DNA of 64,000 bases, from NCBI GenBank assembly GCA_900317325.1, contig ONGE01000008.1:62001-126000 (forward strand). Reading direction: 5' to 3'. This document shows positions 43,058-52,088 of the stretch, in pieces. Below the pieces are notes generated by a model, which had not been told where the DNA came from, did not search any database, and was given only the letters and a program-made list of their open reading frames with translations. Positions within the stretch are counted from its first letter, which is position 1. Each line of letters opens with the position of its first letter. The DNA is from an uncultured Prevotellaceae bacterium (GTDB lineage: Bacteria; Bacteroidota; Bacteroidia; Bacteroidales; Muribaculaceae). The translations under genes were made by a program, and so were the position numbers.

Positions 43058-45550
43058 ATGGGCAAAAGTCAAAGCAATCACAATAAAAAAATGGATGAGC
43101 ATCAGAGTTATTTCAACCCCGACATCAGTGGCGTAAAAAAGTCTGATGACTATCTCAAGCGACAAGAGGCCGAGCAGGCCATCGACAACGAGAACGTTAC
43201 CAAGTGGCAGCGTTTCACTGCGTTTTTCAAGAACGGGAATTTCAAGTTCGGCATGGGCATCGTCATGCTGTTCACGGGCATCTACCTGCTGATCTCGTTC
43301 CTGTCGTTCTTCCTCTCGTCGGGGATGAGCGACCAGGACCGCATCACCAATTACTCGATGATCGAGAATGCTCAGGTTCCTGACAAGATACGCAACGCCG
43401 GTGCCGCTGTGGGCGCCTCGTTGAGTGATTTCTGCATCTCGAGTGGTGTAGGCGTGGCCGCCTTCATCATTGTGGTGTGGTTCATCGTGCTGGGCATGAG
43501 ATTGTTGCGCAAGAAGAAAGTACACTTCTTCTCCTATACCTTCATCTGCCTGTTCAGCATCTTCACCTTCTCGATGGTTGTGGGTGCAGCCACCTACTTT
43601 GTCAAGCCCATCACCTTCTTCCCGCTGGGCGGTTACTTTGGCTTCTATGCCAACAAATGGCTATTGGGACTGCTGGGTGTCTATGGCATGGTGGCTGTGA
43701 ACCTGGCGATTCTCATGTTGTGGATCTTCCTGACCTACAAGACCTTCACTGCGTTGTACCGCCAATTGCAAAAAGGTATCGAGAAAAAACGCAGTCACAG
43801 CAAGGAAGAAGCCGAGAAAGTGGTGAACCAGCAAGGCCAGTCCACCTTCCTGGGCAGCGAACAACGAGTGAGCGACACTGCCAGCCAGGATGACGAGGAC
43901 GACAAACCGGCCCCCGCTCCTCGCAAGCGCCGTGCCCGTAACGAATCATCCGGCAACAATAACGGTGAAACTGCCCGCCTGAAACCCATCACGGCGAGCA
44001 GCGAAGTGAGCAACCCGCATGACCCCACAGGCGAGTACCGCCATTACCGCTTCCCCACCCTGGACCTGCTGCAAGACATCCGCATGAACCCCAACAGCGT
44101 GGACAAGCAGGAGCAAGACGAGAATAAGGAGCGCATCCGCGACACGCTGAGCAAATACGGCATCGAGATCAAGGAAATCATGGTGCACGTGGGTCCCACG
44201 GTCACCCTGTTCGAGATTGTGCCTCAAGACGGCGTGCGCGTGAACAAGATTCGCGGTCTGGAAGATGACATCGCCCTGAGCCTTGCCGCCCTGGGTATCC
44301 GCATCATTGCGCCCATGCCCGGCAAGGGCACCATCGGCATCGAGGTCCCCAACCGTGACCCGCAGGTGGTACCCATGCGCGAGGTCTTGGGCTCCAAGGC
44401 TTTCCAGGAGAGCCGCGCCAAGCTGCCGATGTGCCTGGGTTGCACCGTGAGCAACGAGGTGTTCATCGCCGACCTGACCAAGATGCCGCACTTGCTGGTT
44501 GCCGGTGCCACCGGTAAAGGTAAATCGGTGGGTCTGAACGCCATCATCACTTCGTTACTGTACAAGAAGGGCCCGTCGGAGTTGAAGTTTGTCCTTGTGG
44601 ATCCCAAGCGCGTCGAGTTCAGCGTGTATGCCGACCTCGAGAAATACTATTTTGCCAAAGCTCCCGGCGAGGAAAAGGCCATCATCACCGACACCGACCG
44701 CGTTATCAAGACGTTGAACTGCCTCGTGCAGGAGATGGAAGACCGCTACAAGGTGTTTGAGGAAGTGAGGGTGCGCAACGTGAGCGACTACAACGAGATG
44801 TGGCGCCGTGAACTGCGTGAGATCCGCGACGAGCATGGTGAGAAGAAATATCGCTACATGCCCTACATCGTGGGCATCATCGACGAGTTCAGCGACATGA
44901 TCATGACTGCCGGAAAGGAGGTAGAGACTCCCCTGGTGCGCATCGCCCAGAAAGCCCGCGCCGTGGGTATCCACATGATCATCGCCACCCAGCGTCCGTC
45001 GTCCAAGGTCATCACCGGTCTGATCAAGGGTAACTTCCCCGGCCGCATCGCCTTTGCAGTTGCCCAGCGCATCGACAGCCAAATCATCATCGACCGCACC
45101 GGAGCCCAGCAGCTCATCGGCCGTGGTGACATGCTGTTCCAGATCGATGGCGAGCTGACACGTCTGCAGTGCCCGTTTGTTGATACCCCCGACATCGTCC
45201 GCATCAGCGACTTTATCAAGGAGCAGGAAGACAACGACCGCGACATCAACCACGAGGAGCCCTATCTGCTGCCCGAATACGTCGGCAAGGACGAGGGTGG
45301 CGGCAGCGATGCCAACGTGGGCAACGTCAAGGACCGCGACCCGCTGTTCGAGGAAGCCGTGCGCTTCATCGTCATGGGCAACACCGCCAGCACCTCATCG
45401 CTGCAGCGTCGCTACGAGATCGGCTACAACCGTGCAGGTCGCCTCATGGACCAGATGGAGCACGCCGGTATCGTGGGTCCCGCTCAAGGCAGCAAACCGC
45501 GTCAGGTGCTTGTCAGTCCCATGGACATCGACCAGCTGTTCTCCAATTAA
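43058..45550 (+). CDS. ftsK: DNA translocase FtsK
   Basis: Septal ATP-driven DNA pump that clears and aligns chromosome termini at division. The 830-residue protein begins with a soluble leader and then four or five transmembrane helices (about 60-235), a charged linker rich in Arg, Glu and Asn (about 240-330), and the RecA-like motor. Motor motifs are VAGATGKGKSVGLNA (Walker A, about 480), GIIDEFSDMIM (Walker B) and IATQRPSSKVITG. A winged-helix gamma domain closes the protein (about 765-825; STSSLQRRYEIGYNRAGRLM). A terminator follows. LolA-like and DUF445 genes lie downstream in the same direction. Confidence 0.96.
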   Translation: MGKSQSNHNKKMDEHQSYFNPDISGVKKSDDYLKRQEAEQAIDNENVTKWQRFTAFFKNGNFKFGMGIVMLFTGIYLLISFLSFFLSSGMSDQDRITNYSMIENAQVPDKIRNAGAAVGASLSDFCISSGVGVAAFIIVVWFIVLGMRLLRKKKVHFFSYTFICLFSIFTFSMVVGAATYFVKPITFFPLGGYFGFYANKWLLGLLGVYGMVAVNLAILMLWIFLTYKTFTALYRQLQKGIEKKRSHSKEEAEKVVNQQGQSTFLGSEQRVSDTASQDDEDDKPAPAPRKRRARNESSGNNNGETARLKPITASSEVSNPHDPTGEYRHYRFPTLDLLQDIRMNPNSVDKQEQDENKERIRDTLSKYGIEIKEIMVHVGPTVTLFEIVPQDGVRVNKIRGLEDDIALSLAALGIRIIAPMPGKGTIGIEVPNRDPQVVPMREVLGSKAFQESRAKLPMCLGCTVSNEVFIADLTKMPHLLVAGATGKGKSVGLNAIITSLLYKKGPSELKFVLVDPKRVEFSVYADLEKYYFAKAPGEEKAIITDTDRVIKTLNCLVQEMEDRYKVFEEVRVRNVSDYNEMWRRELREIRDEHGEKKYRYMPYIVGIIDEFSDMIMTAGKEVETPLVRIAQKARAVGIHMIIATQRPSSKVITGLIKGNFPGRIAFAVAQRIDSQIIIDRTGAQQLIGRGDMLFQIDGELTRLQCPFVDTPDIVRISDFIKEQEDNDRDINHEEPYLLPEYVGKDEGGGSDANVGNVKDRDPLFEEAVRFIVMGNTASTSSLQRRYEIGYNRAGRLMDQMEHAGIVGPAQGSKPRQVLVSPMDIDQLFSN

Positions 45551-45560
45551 CATGACATCA

Positions 45561-45593
45561 AGTGCCAGCCTCAACGGGGTTGGCACTGTTTTT
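45561..45593 (+). terminator. Terminator after ftsK
   Basis: AGTGCCAGCC (45561-45570) pairs with GGTTGGCACT (45578-45587) through 10 bp including one G-U, followed by GTTTTTG. Confidence 0.82.
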
Positions 45594-45637
45594 GCTGCCT
45601 CAATCGTCTAGAGAATAAAATTAAAGATAACATCAGA

Positions 45638-46249
45638 ATGACAATGAAAAGATCCTTTATAGCTATCATCGCAGCCGTGGCCGCTCTTGCAGCACTGGCA
45701 CAGACACCCAGCGCCATGCTCGACAAATGTGTGGCCGCCATCAACGCCAGTGGTGGCGTGACCGCCGATTACAGCATCACCACGTCCCAAGGCACGAGCA
45801 AGGGAACGATCGCCATGCAAGGCAACAAGTTCCGCGTCTTCTCACCCGAAGCCAAGAGCTGGTATGACGGGAAAACCCAATGGTCGTGGTCACCCGTGAC
45901 AGGCGAAGTGAACATCACCTCGCCCACTGCCGATGAATTGCAGTTGACCAACCCCATGGCTGCTGTACAGCACTTCAAGGCCGCTTTCAACATGAAGAAG
46001 GCCAAAGCAAAGACAGCCAACACCTATGTCATCAAGCTCACGCCAAAGAAGAAAGACAACATCAAGACGTTGTGGCTCTATTTTGACGAGAAAACCTCAT
46101 TGTTGCGCACAGCCCGCTTTGAGATGAACGACAAGACGGTATATAACATCCGAATCACCGGCTATCAGCACAAGTCGTTGCCCGCCAGCACGTTCACCTT
46201 CAACAAGTCACAAGTGCCCGCAGGAACCCAGGTAGTGGATTTGCGTTAG
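45638..46249 (+). CDS. LolA-like outer-membrane lipoprotein carrier
   Basis: A 203-residue periplasmic protein with a signal peptide ending ALAQ. The start is 45638, or two codons later (45644), where MKRSFIAIIAAVAA begins. The mature chain matches the LolA fold: an open beta-barrel with the segments SKGTIAMQGNKFRVFSPEAKSW and GKTQWSWSPVTGEVNI, and a terminal strand TFTFNKSQVPAGTQVVDLR. In Gram-negatives LolA shuttles lipoproteins from the inner to the outer membrane. LolA next to FtsK is a familiar arrangement in Bacteroidetes. Classical LolA residues cannot be checked one by one here, so the symbol is withheld. Confidence 0.85.
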   Translation: MTMKRSFIAIIAAVAALAALAQTPSAMLDKCVAAINASGGVTADYSITTSQGTSKGTIAMQGNKFRVFSPEAKSWYDGKTQWSWSPVTGEVNITSPTADELQLTNPMAAVQHFKAAFNMKKAKAKTANTYVIKLTPKKKDNIKTLWLYFDEKTSLLRTARFEMNDKTVYNIRITGYQHKSLPASTFTFNKSQVPAGTQVVDLR

Positions 46250-46316
46250 TCAATGTTCCTTACAGCGGTTATCCTGTATCCAAACAACCAACCCTAGACT
46301 TAAGACAAAGAAACGA

Positions 46317-47222
46317 ATGTTCCATTTTTTAATAGGACCTGCTGTTGGAGCCGTCATCGGCTATATCACTAACGATATCGCCATCCGCATGTTGTTCAGG
46401 CCTCATCAGCCCAAGTACTTCATGGGGATTCACATCCCCTTCACTCCGGGTATCATCCCCAAAGAGAAAAACCGCATTGCAGGAGCCATCGGCAAAGCGG
46501 TGAGCGAGAACCTGATGAATCGCGAAGTGCTGGAAAAGAGTCTGCTGAGCGAAGAAATGCTCGGCAAGATCGGTGATGCCATCGACGAGTTTGTAATCAC
46601 CCAGCGAGGCAACAACGAGACCATCGAGCAGTTTGCCGGCCATTACCTGCCACAACAGGACATCGAAACCATGCGCACCGACGTGACCGGCGGCATCGTC
46701 AAGATGATAACCGGCAAACTCGAGAACAGCAACCTGGGTGAAAGCATTGCCCGCCTTGCCACCCAACACGTCATGGAGAAGACGCGCAAGAGCGTGGCGG
46801 GACGACTCGGTGCCGACCTGTTCCTGCACCCTGTTGCCCAGCTTGTCGAGGGTGTCCTTGCCAAGCACATCAACGAAATCCTGCACAACAACTCAAGGCA
46901 GATGGTCGAGGGCCTTGTCAACGATGAATCGCAGCGATTGATGGGCATGACGATGAGCGAACTGATGACCGGCCACGACGAGCAGGCAGCGCAAATCAAA
47001 AGCGGAATCCTGAGCGCCTACCGCGTCATCATCACCGAGCACTTGCCCCGCATCCTCCAGGACATCGACATCAGCGCCATTATCGAGCAGCGCATCAAGG
47101 ACATGGACATGAACGAGGCCGAAGCCATCATCCTCGACGTGATGAAGAAGGAACTGCGTGCCATCGTGTGGCTCGGCGCCCTGCTGGGTTGCATCATGGG
47201 CACCATCACATCCTTGTTCTGA
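46317..47222 (+). CDS. DUF445 family membrane protein
   Basis: A 301-residue protein anchored by an N-terminal hydrophobic helix (FLIGPAVGAVIGYITNDIAI) and a C-terminal helix (VWLGALLGCIMGTITSLF). The region between is amphipathic helical and probably cytoplasmic or periplasmic. The motif YITNDIAIRMLFRPHQP and the phrase FTPGIIPKEKNRIAGAIG are diagnostic for DUF445 (YheB/UPF0754-like). The function is unknown, perhaps membrane organisation. It follows the LolA-like gene by 67 bases and may be cotranscribed. Confidence 0.9.
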   Translation: MFHFLIGPAVGAVIGYITNDIAIRMLFRPHQPKYFMGIHIPFTPGIIPKEKNRIAGAIGKAVSENLMNREVLEKSLLSEEMLGKIGDAIDEFVITQRGNNETIEQFAGHYLPQQDIETMRTDVTGGIVKMITGKLENSNLGESIARLATQHVMEKTRKSVAGRLGADLFLHPVAQLVEGVLAKHINEILHNNSRQMVEGLVNDESQRLMGMTMSELMTGHDEQAAQIKSGILSAYRVIITEHLPRILQDIDISAIIEQRIKDMDMNEAEAIILDVMKKELRAIVWLGALLGCIMGTITSLF

Positions 47223-47294
47223 TAATGACAAATGTATTCTACATTTTTCATGTGAATTATTCAGTCTATTTATGCCGATTAATAAATAAATGAG

Positions 47295-47302
47295 TACATT
47301 TG
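47295..47302 (+). promoter_or_regulatory. Putative -7 box for secreted paralog A
   Basis: TACATTTG matches TAnnTTTG, 63 bases before the start. The -33 element is weak. Confidence 0.5.
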
Positions 47303-47365
47303 CACTATTAACCGAGAACAAACTGTTGTTTTATTAACTTTATAAATTTTAATTCCAGTTTCATT

Positions 47366-48286
47366 ATGAAAAAATTACTCTTTACTCTTGCAGCCATCTT
47401 GATGGCAAGCAGTGCATTTGCCGGTCACTGGGTAACCTTTGAAGCCGAAGACTTCGAGTACACCTCGGGTGATTTCTTTGTTGACAAGGACAATGTTGTT
47501 CTTGAAGGCTATGGCAGAATCGATGAGGACCACTTCCGTTTCTATGCCAACCACAACGTGATCGTATCTCACACTGGCGGCATCATGAAGATCGAATTCA
47601 CCTGTATCGGCGAGGACGAGGGTCAATATGGTCCCGGTAATTTTGACCTCAACTCAAGAGGTGACTACTCCTTCGAGGGCAACATCGGTCTTTGGGAAGA
47701 CGGTTACTTCACTGGCGCTGACTTCACCCCCTACGAGGAGAGCGCTTATTTCGGAAATGAAGCTGTAACTCCGCTGCAGCAAGTCAGCCTCGAAGCTGAT
47801 TATCAGGTACGCTGCACCAAGATCAGAGTTTACGTTCTCGATAATGAGCCCGTCACCGTTGGTGCTCCCGTCTTCAGCGGCTACACCATTGACGGCGTCA
47901 CCGGTTATGGCGTTGGCATCACCCCGACCACCGAGAATAGCGAAATCATGTACCGCGTCCTGATCTGGGATCCCGTTAACGAGGAGTGGGTCGTAAGAGA
48001 CGACTGGAACCTCTATGATGGCAACGAGCGCGAGATCTGGTTCGAGAACAACGGTGAGAAGGTTCGCATCGAGGCTTACGCCTTCATCGGCGAGAACAGG
48101 AGCCAGGATGTAGCCTACGAGTTCACTGTAGCAACCGGTATCGAAGAGCTCATGGGTGGCAAGACCGTTGCCAGCACTCGCTACTTCAATGTAGCTGGTC
48201 AGGAGATGAAGCAGGCCGAGGGTCTGACCATCGTGGTTACCACCTACACCGACGGCACCACCAGTGCTGCTAAGGTTGTTAAATAA
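47366..48286 (+). CDS. Secreted modular protein, paralog A (intact)
   Basis: A 306-residue exported protein. The signal peptide MKKLLFTLAAILMASSAFA is followed by a unique beta-rich N-terminal part (about 20-165). A module beginning VGAPVFSGYTIDGVTGYGVG (about 167-265) follows, and then a C-terminal sorting-type segment (RYFNVAGQEMKQ ... AAKVVK). It is the only intact member of three tandem paralogs (47.4-50.8 kb) that share the module and tail at nearly identical DNA level. The repeated module is new to me; no enzyme motifs are seen. A GC hairpin with a T-run ends the gene. The C-terminal tail suggests export to the surface by a type IX-like route. Confidence 0.8.
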   Translation: MKKLLFTLAAILMASSAFAGHWVTFEAEDFEYTSGDFFVDKDNVVLEGYGRIDEDHFRFYANHNVIVSHTGGIMKIEFTCIGEDEGQYGPGNFDLNSRGDYSFEGNIGLWEDGYFTGADFTPYEESAYFGNEAVTPLQQVSLEADYQVRCTKIRVYVLDNEPVTVGAPVFSGYTIDGVTGYGVGITPTTENSEIMYRVLIWDPVNEEWVVRDDWNLYDGNEREIWFENNGEKVRIEAYAFIGENRSQDVAYEFTVATGIEELMGGKTVASTRYFNVAGQEMKQAEGLTIVVTTYTDGTTSAAKVVK

Positions 48287-48312
48287 GCTACCGGCTGTTA
48301 GCAGAAGACATG

Positions 48313-48342
48313 AAGAGGCGCAATAAACTGCGCCTCTTTTTT
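48313..48342 (+). terminator. Terminator after paralog A
   Basis: AAGAGGCGCA (48313-48322) and TGCGCCTCTT (48329-48338) pair over 10 bp with a 6-base loop. The stem is followed by TTTT. Confidence 0.88.
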
Positions 48343-48383
48343 GGTAGTCAATGAGATAGTCATTATATTTTTTTTAACTTTTA

Positions 48384-48415
48384 TTTGTGCCTGTCATCAA
48401 CATTTTCTACTTTTG
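48384..48415 (+). promoter_or_regulatory. Promoter of paralog B
   Basis: TTTG at 48384-48387 and TACTTTTG at 48408-48415 are 20 bases apart, which fits the Bacteroides consensus exactly. Confidence 0.75.
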
Positions 48416-48515
48416 CAACATCATAACCAACTAACATGCGGGCTCCTCCATCCCGCACGTTATCAATTGTGATTGTTTTTTAGGTACTTTTTATAACCAT
48501 TAATTATTTAACAAA

Positions 48516-49711
48516 ATGAAAAAATTTTACATGATTCTTGCAGCTATCGCTGCATTCACCGTGATGGCTCAGGCCCAGAACTTTGCCACTGTTAATGTAG
48601 GCAGCATGGACGATGCCACAATCTACAATGATTCGTATTTCAACATGGCACCGACCAACTTCTATCTGGCTCACACCGGCGTTCAGATGCTCTACACTCC
48701 CGACCTGTTGGCCGACATGAACGGCAAGCAGAACGTGAGAATCAAATCTCTGGATTTCTGGTTCAGCTGCGAGACTTTTGAGGACATCACCCGCGACGTG
48801 AAGATCTATCTTCAGGAAGTTGACGCTACCGAGTTTGCCGTAAACGAGGAAGGTGTTAAGCAATTCTTTGAGTTCGGCGAGCCCGTCAAGGAGATGACCA
48901 TCCACTATGACATGCTCAATTACTATGGCGAAGACGTGAACTTCAACTTTGATTTTGAGCCGTTCGCCTTCACCCCGGGCAAGAGCCTGCTCGTGACCAT
49001 GGTATTTGACGCTCAGGATGATGACAACTGCACCATGGGCAGCGACTACGCTCCCTTCTACACCTCGGGCATCCGTAGCCACGCTATGACCTACACCGAC
49101 AACTGGACCAGCTTTGTTGACTTTGCCATGGGCAATGACTTCCCCAATGCCACCGCATTGATGGGCTGCGGCACCAATGTTGAGCTGCCCGTTACCGCAA
49201 TCGGTTATAACTATGATGAGGGCACCACCCCCGTTGATCCCGTTATTGTAGGCGCTCCCGTCTTCCAGGGTTACACCATCGACGGCATCACCGGTTACGG
49301 TGTGGGCATCAACCCGACCACCGAGGGCAGCGAGATCATGTACCGCGTCCTGGTTTGGGATCCCGTTGCCGAGGAGTGGGTTCTGAGGACCGACTGGACC
49401 CTGTACGAGGGCACCGAGGGTGAGATCTGGTTCGAGAACAACGGTGAGAAGGTTCGCATCGAGGCTTACGCCTTCATCGGGAGAAGGTTCGCATCGAGGC
49501 TTACGCCTTCATCGGCGAGAACAGGAGCCAGGATGTAGCCTACGAGTTCACCGTAGCTACCGCTCTCAACGAGCTCATGGGTGGCAAGACTGTTGCCGGC
49601 GTTCGCTACTTCAATGTAGCTGGCCAGGAGATGAAGCAGGCCGAGGGTCTGACCATCGTGGTTACCACCTACACCGACGGCACCACCAGCGCTGCCAAGG
49701 TTGTTAAATAA
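48516..49711 (+). pseudogene. Secreted modular protein, paralog B (frameshifted by a 35-bp tandem duplication)
   Basis: The N-terminal part (signal peptide MKKFYMILAAIAAFTVMAQA, then about 220 beta-rich residues) is distinct from paralog A. The module beginning VGAPVFQGYTIDGITGYGVG is shared. Within the module a perfect 35-bp unit at 49446-49480 is repeated at 49481-49515. Because 35 is not a multiple of three, the frame shifts and stops at 49538 after 340 residues. Removing one copy restores a frame that runs to the TAA at 49709-49711 and gives the same C-terminal sorting-type tail as paralog A. So the gene was recently intact, or the assembly contains an error. The truncated product would lack the secretion tail. 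Confidence 0.85.
49446..49515 (+). repeat. Perfect 35-bp tandem duplication
   Basis: Two identical 35-base units lie head to tail, starting GAGAAGGTTCGC and ending CTTCATCGG. Paralogs A and C have a single copy at the corresponding position, which shows that the second copy is the new one. Confidence 0.95.
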
Positions 49712-49752
49712 GCTACTGGCTGTAAGCATTTAGCTTCTTTAAGCAGAATCAT

Positions 49753-49790
49753 GTAGAGACGCAAATAGTTTTTGCGTCTCTACTTTTTTT
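49753..49790 (+). terminator. Terminator after paralog B (TTGCGTCTCT family)
   Basis: GTAGAGACGCAAA (49753-49765) pairs with TTTGCGTCTCTAC (49771-49783) over 13 bp with a 5-base loop. A run of seven T follows. It belongs to the dispersed palindrome family of this window. Confidence 0.88.
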
Positions 49791-49819
49791 ACTTTTTCAC
49801 CATCTTTTTATCGCAATAA

Positions 49820-49851
49820 TTTGGCTACTAAAAAGGATTAAAGTAATTTTG
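49820..49851 (+). promoter_or_regulatory. Promoter of paralog C
   Basis: TTTG at 49820-49823 and TAATTTTG at 49844-49851 are 20 bases apart. Confidence 0.72.
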
Positions 49852-49919
49852 CACATCATAAGAGAATCGTCTATCACTATTGTATTAATAAGTTTTTTTA
49901 CTCAATTAAAAATTTTATC

Positions 49920-50789
49920 ATGAAGAAGTTTTTTACTTTGATTTCTGTTGCCGTTTTGGCAATTGCAGCTCAGGCCAATGTCCTGACCGTTTGTGACGGT
50001 ACTGCAACCAATTACCTGGTTCCCATCAATGGTTGGTATGTTGATCAGGAGGGTACGATGAGCCAGATGATTTATCCTGCCGAGATGCTGACCGAGATGC
50101 AGAACGGCATGATTTCTCAGGTGAAGTTCTATCCCGAGGAGGTCATCGAATTTGATGATTGTGAATTGCAGCTCTCTTTCAAGGTTGTTGATGAGAACGG
50201 TTTTGAGGAGACTACCGCTATTGAAGGCGCAACCGTTGTTTCCAAGATGGATGCTTTCTACGGCTACACTGAGTTGACATTTAATCTGTACACCCCCTTT
50301 GAGTACACTGGTGGCAACCTCATGGCCGAGGTTAAAGTAACCTATGCTGGTGAATACAACTGGGTTAGCACCTACTTCCTGGGCGTAGAGACCGAGAACA
50401 ATGCTTCATTCTCGCACTACATGTCCTATGGCACTCCCTCTAATAAGCTCCATCAGTTCCTGCCCAAGTGCAGCTTCACCTATGAGCCCGCTTCGGCCCC
50501 CGTTGATCCCGTTGTTGCCGTTGGCGCTCCCGTCTTCCAGGGTTACACCATCGACGGTATCACCGGTTACGGTGTCGGCATCAACCCGACCACCGAGGGC
50601 AGCGAGATCATGTACCGCGTCCTGATTTGGGATCCCGTTACCGAGGAGTGGGTTCTGAGAACCGACTGGACCCTGTATGAGGGCACCGAGGGTGAGATCT
50701 GGTTCGAGAACAACGGTGAGAAGGTTCGCATCGAGGCTTATGCCTTCATCGGTCAGAACGTTAGCCAGGATGTGGCTTATGAGTTAGTA
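49920..50789 (+). pseudogene. Secreted modular protein, paralog C (3' end and stop codon lost)
   Basis: Signal peptide MKKFFTLISVAVLAIAAQA, a beta-rich N-terminal part (about 20-200), then the shared module starting VGAPVFQGYTIDGITGYGVG. Similarity to paralogs A and B ends at SQDVAYEL (about 50786); the C-terminal sorting-type tail is absent. No stop codon follows in this frame: it stays open through a terminator-like hairpin (50841-50870) and antisense through the whole korB gene, to a TAG at 52089-52091 (723 codons). I take only the first ~289 residues as real. The mRNA may end without a stop codon, or a single-base error may hide the stop, since TAGTAA lies one frame away directly after the break. 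Confidence 0.75.
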
Positions 50790-50840
50790 ATTCAACTGGC
50801 TATCAGCAGTCAGCTTTTGGCTGATTGCAATAGAAATTAT

Positions 50841-50870
50841 AGAGACGCAACATGTTGCGTCTCTTTTTTT
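50841..50870 (+). terminator. Perfect 24-bp palindrome with T-run
   Basis: AGAGACGCAACA (50841-50852) is followed at once by its exact reverse complement (50853-50864), then six T. It is a member of the TTGCGTCTCT family and a likely terminator for paralog C, lying inside the open frame. Confidence 0.85.
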
Positions 50871-51056
50871 GTGCCCCACCATACAGTTGGCAGAAAGGAT
50901 TACCACACATCAGTAAAACATCGGAGATTGCAGCGATTAGACGAAACTGATTTCACATCTTATCTTCATTCTTCATATAGTGTATGGATTAAGACAAATC
51001 AGGCGGGCTCGTCGGTGAGTCCGCCTGATTTGTTTGTAGTGTTAATCGCTGATCGT

Positions 51057-52088
51057 TTAATCCACCTGCCAGGTGTCGCCTGCCATGATCACGTCCTCAA
51101 GGCAGGTGAAACCGTGCATAGCCTTGGCCTGCTCAACCTGTTCGGCCACAGCCGTTTCATAGGTGGGTTCCTCGACGGCACGGATGACGCCAAGTGCAAC
51201 GGGCAGGTCGGTTCCATCCATCATCGCCAGCATCTGGTGCAGGAAGAAACTCTTGCAGTGGGCATCGTGCACGAGAATATCGTCCATGGTATAGCCGTCC
51301 TCGCCGATGGTCACAGCCTTGAGGCCGAATCCATCCTGCACGAGTCCGCGATTCATGTCCTTGCCGAAGATCATCTTCTCGCCATGAACGAGATGGATCG
51401 TGCGGTCGGGGCGATTCTCACGGTCGGTGATATAGTTGTGGATGCCATTGTTGAAGATCATACAGTTCTGCAGGATCTCGACAACCGAACAGCCCTTGTG
51501 CTGGGCTGCAGCCATCATCACTTCCTGGCTGATATCCAGTGCCACGTCAAGGCTGCGGGCAAAGAAGGTGCCGCGAGCGCCAAAGGTCAACTCAGCAGGG
51601 ATGAACGGGTCCTCGGTGGTGCCATAGGGCGACGACTTGGACTTGAAGCCGCGAGCACTGGTGGGCGAGAACTGTCCCTTGGTCAAACCATAGATGCGGT
51701 TGTTCAACAACAACAGGTTGACGTCGATGTTACGACGCACCTCGTGGATGAAGTGGTTACCGCCGATAGCGAGGCAGTCACCGTCGCCCGACACCTGCCA
51801 AACGGTCATGTCGGGGTTGGCGGTCTTGAAACCGGTTGCCACAGCACCACCACGACCATGAATGGTGTGGAAAGCATAGGTGCGGGTGTAATAAGGCAGA
51901 CGGGAGCTGCATCCGATACCCGAAATCACAGCAGTTTTCTCGGGAGGGATATTCAACTGTGCCATCGCCTTGAGCAAGACGTTGAGCACTGCATGATCGC
52001 CACAACCTGGGCACCAACGTACGGGCTGGTTGTTCTTGAAATCGAGAGGCTTGTGAGCCATGGGCTGATTGTTATTGTTCTGTTCCAT
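51057..52088 (-). CDS. korB: 2-oxoacid:ferredoxin oxidoreductase, beta subunit (KorB-like)
   Basis: Thiamine-diphosphate subunit of an oxidoreductase that decarboxylates a 2-oxoacid (probably 2-oxoglutarate) to the CoA ester and reduces ferredoxin. The 343-residue protein begins with the redox-cluster-type VRWCPGCGDHAVL. The TPP-binding motif GDGDCLAIGGNHFIHEVRRN ends in NNRIYGLTKGQ. A further cysteine is in SGIGCSSRL. It starts one base inside the korA stop (TAATG), so the two are translationally coupled. Substrate choice (2-oxoglutarate rather than branched-chain acids) follows from overall resemblance only. Confidence 0.92.
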   Translation of the reverse strand: MEQNNNNQPMAHKPLDFKNNQPVRWCPGCGDHAVLNVLLKAMAQLNIPPEKTAVISGIGCSSRLPYYTRTYAFHTIHGRGGAVATGFKTANPDMTVWQVSGDGDCLAIGGNHFIHEVRRNIDVNLLLLNNRIYGLTKGQFSPTSARGFKSKSSPYGTTEDPFIPAELTFGARGTFFARSLDVALDISQEVMMAAAQHKGCSVVEILQNCMIFNNGIHNYITDRENRPDRTIHLVHGEKMIFGKDMNRGLVQDGFGLKAVTIGEDGYTMDDILVHDAHCKSFFLHQMLAMMDGTDLPVALGVIRAVEEPTYETAVAEQVEQAKAMHGFTCLEDVIMAGDTWQVD

